NCBI GenBank assembly: GCA_002410505.1
Contig: DHSO01000042.1
Coordinates: forward strand, 1 to 8,737
Source of the DNA: Cloacimonetes bacterium UBA5284
GTDB lineage: Bacteria; Cloacimonadota; Cloacimonadia; Cloacimonadales; Cloacimonadaceae
Direction of reading: 5' to 3'
Length of the DNA stretch: 8,737 nucleotides
This document shows positions 4,873-8,737 of this stretch, piece after piece (position 1 is the first letter of the stretch; every line of letters starts with the position of its first letter). The notes under the pieces were generated by a model. That model searched no databases. It was not told the origin of the DNA and saw nothing but the letters and a program-made list of their open reading frames with translations. The position numbers were made by a program, and so were the translations under genes.

Positions 4873-5172
4873 ATGTCCAACAAAGTCATTAAAGACCGTA
4901 TGGGCATGATCATCAAAGAGGAAGACACTCCGGAAAAGATGGAAGTGGAGCTCACCGAAGTCAAAGCTCCCGGAGAAAAGGATTCCCCCGTATTGATCTA
5001 TTACAACTGGTGCAAAAAGTGCGGCATCTGCGTCGCGTTTTGTCCCACCGGCTGCCTGGGATTGAAGAGCGATGGCTCTCCCTACGTACAGGCCCCGGAA
5101 AAATGTATCCATTGCGAAACCTGTGATCGCCTATGTCCCGATTTCGCCATCACCGGAGCGAAGGAGAAGTAA
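4873..5172 (+). CDS. korD: 2-oxoacid (2-oxoglutarate) ferredoxin oxidoreductase, delta (ferredoxin-like) subunit
   Basis: The 99-residue protein has two complete 4Fe-4S motifs: Cys47, 50, 53 and 57 (CKKCGICVAFCP) and Cys78, 81, 84 and 88 (CIHCETCDRLCP). This is the bacterial-type 2x[4Fe-4S] ferredoxin fold. It relays electrons from the catalytic subunits to free ferredoxin. The roughly 40 residues before the first motif are charged and probably dock onto the complex. GGAGG (4864-4868) precedes the ATG by 4 bases. The stop overlaps the start of korA by one base (TAATG). The gene order D-A-B-C is the usual one for four-subunit 2-oxoglutarate oxidoreductases. Confidence 0.9.
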   Translation: MSNKVIKDRMGMIIKEEDTPEKMEVELTEVKAPGEKDSPVLIYYNWCKKCGICVAFCPTGCLGLKSDGSPYVQAPEKCIHCETCDRLCPDFAITGAKEK

Positions 5173-6380
5173 TGTTGAAAAAAGAAAAAACCAAAGCTAC
5201 TGTCAAAAAGGAATCCAAAATCAACGAATTGCAGATTGCCAGCGAACGCAAGACAGTTATCATGCAAGGCAACGAAGCGGTGGCATACGGCGCTTTGGAT
5301 GCCGGCGTGAATTTCTTTGCCGGCTATCCCATCACTCCTTCCACCGAAATCGCCGAAATCCTGGCAGCTGAACTGCCAAAACGTGACGGTGTCTTTATCC
5401 AGATGGAGGACGAAATCGCCTCTATCTGTGCCATCACCGGCGCCTCCCTTGCCGGAGCCAAGTCGCTCACCGCCACCAGCGGTCCCGGCTTCTCCCTGAT
5501 GCAGGAAGGTATCGGTTTTGCCAAGATCACCGAAACACCTTGCGTGGTAGTAAACGTGCAGCGTATGGGGCCCTCCACAGGTATGCCCACCAGCCCCGCT
5601 CAAGGTGATATAATGCAAGCCCGATGGGGCTCTCACGGCGATTCACCTGCCATCGTGCTGTATCCGGATAGCGTGAAAGAAAGCTATGAACTCACCATCC
5701 GCGCTGTCAATCTGGCAGAAAAATATCGCACCTGCGTGATCTTGCTGTTGGATGAAGTGTTGGGACACATGCGCGAATCTGTACGCTTGCCCGATCTCGC
5801 CAACGTGAGAGTGATCAATAGAATTAAACCCACTGTGCCTCCACACTGGTATAAACACTACGATGAAAACCAGAAGTATCTGTCGCCCCTGGCCAGCTAC
5901 GGTGAAGGCTACAGATTCCATGTAACCGGACTCACTCATGACGCCCACGGCTTCCCCACAAATAAAAGCACCGAAGCCGGAGACATGATGGACCGCCTGC
6001 GCAAGAAAATCAGTCACAACATTCGCGACCTCGTACAGATCGAAAGCCACGAAATGGACGACGCCACTATCGCCATCTTTGCCGCCGGCATTACTGCCCG
6101 CTCTGCCAAAGCTGCGATTGCCATGGCTCGCTATGAAGGAATCAAAGTGGGACTTTTGCGCCCCCTCACCATTTGGCCATTCCCGGACGACGCCGTACGC
6201 AAAATGCTGCGCAACGTCGAGACCGTGATCGTGCCGGAACTCAATCAAGGCCAATTGATCCACGAGATTCGCCGCCTCACCAAAGATAAGAGCGACAGCA
6301 ATGTGCTCACCATCCAAAGGGTAAATGGTCAGTTGATCAGTCCAAATGACATTCTGCGCAAGATCAAGGAGGTAAGCTGA
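5172..6380 (+). CDS. korA: 2-oxoacid (2-oxoglutarate) ferredoxin oxidoreductase, alpha subunit
   Basis: The start at 5172 is preferred because GGAG (5163-5166) lies 5 bases before it and it overlaps the korD stop by one base. A longer in-frame start at 5133 would lie inside the korD ferredoxin region without a ribosome site. The 402-residue protein has the pyruvate:ferredoxin oxidoreductase domain I signature GYPITPSTE (51-59), followed by QMEDEIASICAITGASLAGA (77-96), ATSGPGFSLMQEG (101-113) and QRMGPSTGMPT (130-140). The passage YGEGYRFHVTGLTHDAHGFP in its middle is typical of KorA. Domain II (about 305-385, with GLLRPLTIWPFP) follows. With KorB it decarboxylates the 2-oxoacid on thiamine diphosphate and forms acyl-CoA. 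The first 25 residues are unusually Lys-rich, an extension of unknown use. 2-oxoglutarate is the likely substrate, but branched-chain oxoacids are not excluded. Confidence 0.92.
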   Translation: MLKKEKTKATVKKESKINELQIASERKTVIMQGNEAVAYGALDAGVNFFAGYPITPSTEIAEILAAELPKRDGVFIQMEDEIASICAITGASLAGAKSLTATSGPGFSLMQEGIGFAKITETPCVVVNVQRMGPSTGMPTSPAQGDIMQARWGSHGDSPAIVLYPDSVKESYELTIRAVNLAEKYRTCVILLLDEVLGHMRESVRLPDLANVRVINRIKPTVPPHWYKHYDENQKYLSPLASYGEGYRFHVTGLTHDAHGFPTNKSTEAGDMMDRLRKKISHNIRDLVQIESHEMDDATIAIFAAGITARSAKAAIAMARYEGIKVGLLRPLTIWPFPDDAVRKMLRNVETVIVPELNQGQLIHEIRRLTKDKSDSNVLTIQRVNGQLISPNDILRKIKEVS

Positions 6381-6381
6381 G

Positions 6382-7224
6382 ATGGCAAATATTCCGCAAA
6401 AAATAGTGCATCAATACCTGCGTCATGACAAGAAATTCCCCCATGTCTGGTGCGCCGGTTGCAGCAACGGCATCGTGCTGGGTGCAGTAATTCGCGCTCT
6501 TGCCTCCATGAACCTGAACCGCGATGATGTGGTGATGGTCTCCGGTATAGGCTGTTCCTCACGCATGCCGGTTTACATCGACCTGAACACCTTGCACACT
6601 CTGCACGGCCGTTCCATCGCCTATGCCACTGGCATCAAAATGCATAAACCGCACATGAAGGTTATCGTTATTACCGGAGACGGCGATTGCACAGCCATCG
6701 GCGGTAACCACCTGATCCACGCTGCACGTCGAAACATCGACCTCAGCGTCATTTTGGTGAATAACAACATCTACGGTATGACCGGGGGCCAATGCTCACC
6801 CACCACACCTCATGATGCTATTGCCACCACCGCGCCTTATGGTAGTATCGAGCCGGATTTCAACGTCTGTGATCTCGCGATGGGCGCCGGAGCTACATTT
6901 GTGGCCCGCACCACCGCCTTCCATGTGCAAGAGTTGCAAAACTACATCCAAGCCTCTATGGAACATCCGGGATTTTCTCTGCTGGAAGTGATCTCCGCTT
7001 GCCCGGTTATCTATGGTCGTCTCAATAAAAAGGGCGGTGCTCCCCAGATGATGAAGGAATTCCGCGACAATTCAATTCCTTTTACTGCTGTAGATAAGCT
7101 GCCCCCCGAGAAAGTACAAGGCAAGATCATCCGCGGTATTCTACGCAAGGATATCAAACCCGAATATTGCGCCGCTTATGCAGATTTAATGAAAAGAGTG
7201 GCTCCAAAAGGGGAGGATAAATGA
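6382..7224 (+). CDS. korB: 2-oxoacid (2-oxoglutarate) ferredoxin oxidoreductase, beta subunit, TPP-binding
   Basis: The 280-residue protein carries the thiamine diphosphate motif GDGDCTAIGG (99-108) ending in NNNIYGMTGGQ (127-137), with Asp100 and the Asn residues expected to hold magnesium and the diphosphate. Four cysteines, C24 and C27 (WCAGCSNG), C58 (GIGCSS) and C207 (SACPVIYGR), occur at the spacing known for the 4Fe-4S cluster of two- and four-subunit oxoacid oxidoreductase beta chains. It is the catalytic partner of KorA and passes electrons to KorD. AAGGAGG (6366-6372) overlaps the end of korA, and the start lies one base after the korA stop. The last four bases overlap korC (ATGA). 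Length and motifs are complete, with no sign of damage. Confidence 0.93.
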   Translation: MANIPQKIVHQYLRHDKKFPHVWCAGCSNGIVLGAVIRALASMNLNRDDVVMVSGIGCSSRMPVYIDLNTLHTLHGRSIAYATGIKMHKPHMKVIVITGDGDCTAIGGNHLIHAARRNIDLSVILVNNNIYGMTGGQCSPTTPHDAIATTAPYGSIEPDFNVCDLAMGAGATFVARTTAFHVQELQNYIQASMEHPGFSLLEVISACPVIYGRLNKKGGAPQMMKEFRDNSIPFTAVDKLPPEKVQGKIIRGILRKDIKPEYCAAYADLMKRVAPKGEDK

Positions 7225-7766
7225 ACAAGAGTTACGAAATCCGTCTCTCCGGCAGCGGTGGTCAGGGTCTGATCCTGGCCGGCATCATCCTCGCCCGCGC
7301 CGCTGTGATCGATAAACACAAAGTGACCCAAACCCAAAGCTATGGCCCGGAATCCCGCGGAGGTTATTCCCGCGCCGATGTAATCATCAGCGACAGAGAT
7401 ATCTATTTCCCCGAAGCCACAAACTTCAATTGCCTGCTGGCCCTTACTCAGGAAGCTTGTGACAAATATCTCTTCGACCTGCGAGATACCGGTATCCTTA
7501 TTATCGACACCACTTTCGTAAAAAACCTCGCTTTGGCAGCCGATAACACCTACGAAATGCCCTTTACCGAGATTGCCCAGGAACAACTCGGCAGCGCAAT
7601 ATCTACCAACGTGCTATCTCTGGCCTTCCTGGTAAAAGTTACTAAGATCGTTAGCGAAACCGCTTTGGAAACCTCACTGCGCCAAACCGTGAAACCTGCC
7701 TTTGTAGACCTGAATCTTAAAGCCATGAAGCTTGGCTTCAAACTGGCCAATGAATACAAAATTTAA
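7221..7766 (+). CDS. korC: 2-oxoacid (2-oxoglutarate) ferredoxin oxidoreductase, gamma subunit
   Basis: The 181-residue protein has the gamma-subunit signature GSGGQGLILAG (11-21), a glycine-rich loop at the end of the first strand, followed by QSYGPESRGGYSRADVIIS (39-57), which is diagnostic for KorC/VorC-type chains. This domain probably contacts coenzyme A and the alpha subunit. The ATG overlaps the korB stop in an ATGA, and GGAGG (7212-7216) provides the ribosome site, so translation of korB and korC is probably coupled. The length is normal for the family (about 180-190 residues). The separate gamma subunit confirms a four-subunit enzyme rather than a fused KorA. Confidence 0.92.
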   Translation: MNKSYEIRLSGSGGQGLILAGIILARAAVIDKHKVTQTQSYGPESRGGYSRADVIISDRDIYFPEATNFNCLLALTQEACDKYLFDLRDTGILIIDTTFVKNLALAADNTYEMPFTEIAQEQLGSAISTNVLSLAFLVKVTKIVSETALETSLRQTVKPAFVDLNLKAMKLGFKLANEYKI

Positions 7767-7777
7767 GGGATCACAAC

Positions 7778-8179
7778 ATGGTTAAACACATCAGTCACAT
7801 CGGTATCGCAGTTAAAGACCTCGATGAAGGCATTGCCTTCTACAAAAAAATGGGCCTCAGCCTGGAAGGAATCGAAGAAGTGCCTTCACAGATGGTAAAA
7901 GTAGCCTTTTTCCCGGTTGGAGATACCAGAATCGAATTGCTGGCACCCACCTCCGAGGAAAGCCCGATTGCCAAATTCATCGAAAAAAAGGGTGAGGGTA
8001 TTCAACATATCGCATTTGCGGTTGACGACCTTCCTGATGCCCTCAAAAACTCCGCAGACGAAGGAATTCGCCTCATCGATAAAGAACCCCGCCCGGGAGC
8101 GCATGGCGCCGATATAGCCTTCCTGCACCCCAAATCCACCGGCGGTGTCCTCATCGAACTCTGCAAAGAAAAACACTGA
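7778..8179 (+). CDS. mce: Methylmalonyl-CoA epimerase (vicinal oxygen chelate fold)
   Basis: The 133-residue protein has two tandem beta-alpha-beta-beta-beta modules of the vicinal oxygen chelate superfamily: the first begins HISHIGIAVKDL (4-15) and the second GIQHIAFAVDDL (74-85). His7, Glu53 (RIELLAP), His77 and Glu127 (LIELC) fit the four metal ligands. The pattern KEPRPGAHGADIAFLHPKST (102-121) is typical of methylmalonyl-CoA epimerase rather than glyoxalase I. The enzyme interconverts the R and S forms of methylmalonyl-CoA, the step between the B12-dependent mutase and the carboxylation/decarboxylation reactions of propionate metabolism. It starts 11 bases after korC, with AAGGGA (7765-7770) as the ribosome site, and is the last gene before the terminator. 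Its place after a succinyl-CoA-forming enzyme is metabolically coherent. No mutase subunit is present in this window. Confidence 0.9.
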   Translation: MVKHISHIGIAVKDLDEGIAFYKKMGLSLEGIEEVPSQMVKVAFFPVGDTRIELLAPTSEESPIAKFIEKKGEGIQHIAFAVDDLPDALKNSADEGIRLIDKEPRPGAHGADIAFLHPKSTGGVLIELCKEKH

Positions 8180-8198
8180 TAACCAAGCCTCATAATAG

Positions 8199-8232
8199 AG
8201 ACGGAACCCATCTTGTGGTTCCGTCTTTTTTT
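8199..8232 (+). terminator. Intrinsic terminator of the kor-mce operon
   Basis: A perfect 10-bp stem (AGACGGAACC, 8199-8208, with GGTTCCGTCT, 8217-8226) around an 8-base loop is followed by seven T (8226-8232). It starts 20 bases after the mce stop and has no coding overlap. Confidence 0.9.
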
Positions 8233-8318
8233 GCCGGGGAAAACAAGCTGTGAGCATAACTCACTTTTGGCAGACACTATCTGCATTATCTGAAAAACAA
8301 GCCCTCGCGCATTGAGAC

Positions 8319-8354
8319 AAAAAAAACGGTTCCGGAACATAATTCCAAAACCGT
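8319..8354 (-). terminator. Intrinsic terminator of the tRNA cluster
   Basis: Read on the minus strand, ACGGTTTTGGAA (8354-8343) pairs with TTCCGGAACCGT (8337-8326) in a 12-bp stem with two G-U pairs and a 5-base loop, followed by about eight T. It lies 14 bases after the CCA end of tRNA-His. It faces the operon terminator at 8199-8232, and the 86 bases between them (8233-8318) show no gene or other signal. Confidence 0.85.
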
Positions 8355-8367
8355 AAATTTGAACTGG

Positions 8368-8443
8368 TGGGGTGGGTGATGGGATTCGAACCCACAACGC
8401 CCGGAACCACAATCCGGTGCTCTGCCGTTGAACTACACCCACC
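8368..8443 (-). tRNA. tRNA-His (GTG)
   Basis: The minus strand folds as a full cloverleaf. The acceptor GTGGGTG (8442-8436) pairs with CACCCAC (8378-8372), and an extra G at position -1 (8443) lies opposite discriminator C (8371), the hallmark of tRNA-His. The anticodon loop TTGTGGT carries GTG, the T loop is TTCGAAT, and CCA is encoded (8370-8368). It is the last tRNA of the minus-strand cluster. Confidence 0.95.
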
Positions 8444-8472
8444 ACAATAACTATGGATCAGGAAGCTTAATC

Positions 8473-8549
8473 TGGCACGCCAGAAGGGATTCGAACCCCT
8501 GACCCGCAGCTTAGAAGGCTGCTGCTCTATCCTGCTGAGCTACTGGCGC
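8473..8549 (-). tRNA. tRNA-Arg (TCT)
   Basis: The acceptor GCGCCAG (8549-8543) pairs with CTGGCGT (8483-8477), starting with a G-U pair. The anticodon stem GCAGC/GCTGC encloses the loop CTTCTAA with anticodon TCT, which reads AGA/AGG. The T arm is AGGGG TTCGAAT CCCTT, the discriminator is G (8476), and CCA is encoded (8475-8473). It lies 29 bases upstream of tRNA-His on the minus strand. Confidence 0.95.
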
Positions 8550-8561
8550 AAGAAAATAAGA

Positions 8562-8638
8562 TGGTAGCGGCGCAGGGATTTGAACCCCGGACCTGCGGAT
8601 TATGATTCCGACGCTCTAACCAGCTGAGCTACACCGCC
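8562..8638 (-). tRNA. tRNA-Met (CAT), elongator; tRNA-Ile2 not excluded
   Basis: The acceptor GGCGGTG (8638-8632) pairs with CGCCGCT (8572-8566) with two G-U pairs. The D arm has GCTCAGCTGGTTAGAGC. The anticodon loop ATCATAA carries CAT. The discriminator is A (8565) and CCA is encoded (8564-8562). The anticodon stem lacks the three consecutive G-C pairs of initiator tRNA, so it is not fMet. A CAT anticodon can also belong to lysidine-modified tRNA-Ile, which the sequence alone cannot settle. Confidence 0.9.
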
Positions 8639-8647
8639 ACAGTCTAT

Positions 8648-8674
8648 AAAAAAGAACGAGTATCATCTCGCTCT
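8648..8674 (-). terminator. Hairpin with T run between tRNA-fMet and tRNA-Met
   Basis: On the minus strand AGAGCGAG (8674-8667) pairs with CTCGTTCT (8660-8653), 8 bp with one G-U pair, around the loop ATGATA, followed by six T. It has the form of an intrinsic terminator. Only about ten bases separate it from the next tRNA, too few for a new promoter. Confidence 0.6.
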
Positions 8675-8687
8675 TCTATTTGTAAAA

Positions 8688-8737
8688 TGGTAGCGAGGGA
8701 AGGATTCGAACCTTCGACCTTCGGGTTATGAGCCCGA
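8688..8737 (-). tRNA. tRNA-fMet (CAT), initiator, 5' part outside window
   Basis: The 3' part is present. The anticodon stem-loop CGGGC-TCATAA-CCCG with anticodon CAT has the three consecutive G-C pairs that mark bacterial initiator tRNA. It is followed by AAGGTC, the T arm GAAGG TTCGAAT CCTTC, the acceptor CCTCGCT, discriminator A (8691) and encoded CCA (8690-8688). The D arm and the 5' acceptor strand lie beyond 8737. It is the first visible gene of the minus-strand tRNA cluster. Confidence 0.92.

Noticed and set aside
5133..5171. Longer start for korA at 5133
   Set aside because: It would lie inside the korD cysteine region with no ribosome site; 5172 has GGAG and the TAATG overlap.
8002..8445. 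Minus-strand frame of 147 residues
   Set aside because: It runs through tRNA-His, both terminators and the antisense of mce, so it is not coding.
8368..8737. tRNA cluster as the attachment site of the phage remnant
   Set aside because: The tRNAs lie about 5 kb from the phage genes with an intact host operon between; no integrase and no repeated tRNA fragment near the remnant.

Overview
The window reads as bacterial chromosome in which a decayed phage segment (1-3095) lies beside a compact metabolic operon (3322-8179) and a tRNA cluster on the opposite strand (8368-8737). No gene names the organism. The operon converts amino-acid carbon to succinyl-CoA and on toward methylmalonyl-CoA, and base composition is near 50% GC. 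This fits an anaerobic amino-acid or propionate fermenter. Candidatus Cloacimonadota is my best guess, as inference only.

Left region, 1-3095: fragments of a tailed phage. On the minus strand are an unrecognised, probably structural protein that runs off the left edge (<1-595) and a 5'-truncated MuF-type head morphogenesis gene (617-1591) whose AT-richer C-terminal half may be a toxin-like nuclease domain. On the plus strand are a pair of small genes in tail-assembly-chaperone layout (1620-1970 and 1967-2101), with a candidate -1 frameshift heptamer at 1886-1892, and the N-terminal part of a tape measure protein (2245 to about 2862). The tape measure gene is interrupted by about 110 bases of repeats (2863-2975), and a possible C-terminal remnant follows (2976-3095). 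A 17-base repeat lies at the cut end of the MuF gene and again at the end of the tape measure scar. A second, palindromic repeat ends both genes in inverted orientation. A 34-residue membrane peptide gene with its own promoter-like sequence is antisense between the chaperone and tape measure genes.

Middle, 3096-8232: an intergenic region with short repeated motifs and a sigma70-like promoter (3267-3294) leads into seven plus-strand genes with gaps of 0-23 bases or small overlaps. In order they are a SpoVG-like protein, a fold-type I PLP aminotransferase, the four subunits korD, korA, korB and korC of a 2-oxoacid (probably 2-oxoglutarate) ferredoxin oxidoreductase, and methylmalonyl-CoA epimerase. 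A strong intrinsic terminator ends the operon (8199-8232). The genes fit one route: transamination yields a 2-oxoacid such as 2-oxoglutarate, KorABCD oxidises it to succinyl-CoA with reduction of ferredoxin, and the epimerase serves the methylmalonyl-CoA step that links succinyl-CoA to propionyl-CoA. The mutase is not in the window.

Right end: minus-strand tRNA genes fMet (cut by the edge), Met(CAT), Arg(TCT) and His(GTG), all with encoded CCA. A hairpin with a T run lies between fMet and Met, and an intrinsic terminator follows tRNA-His and faces the operon terminator.
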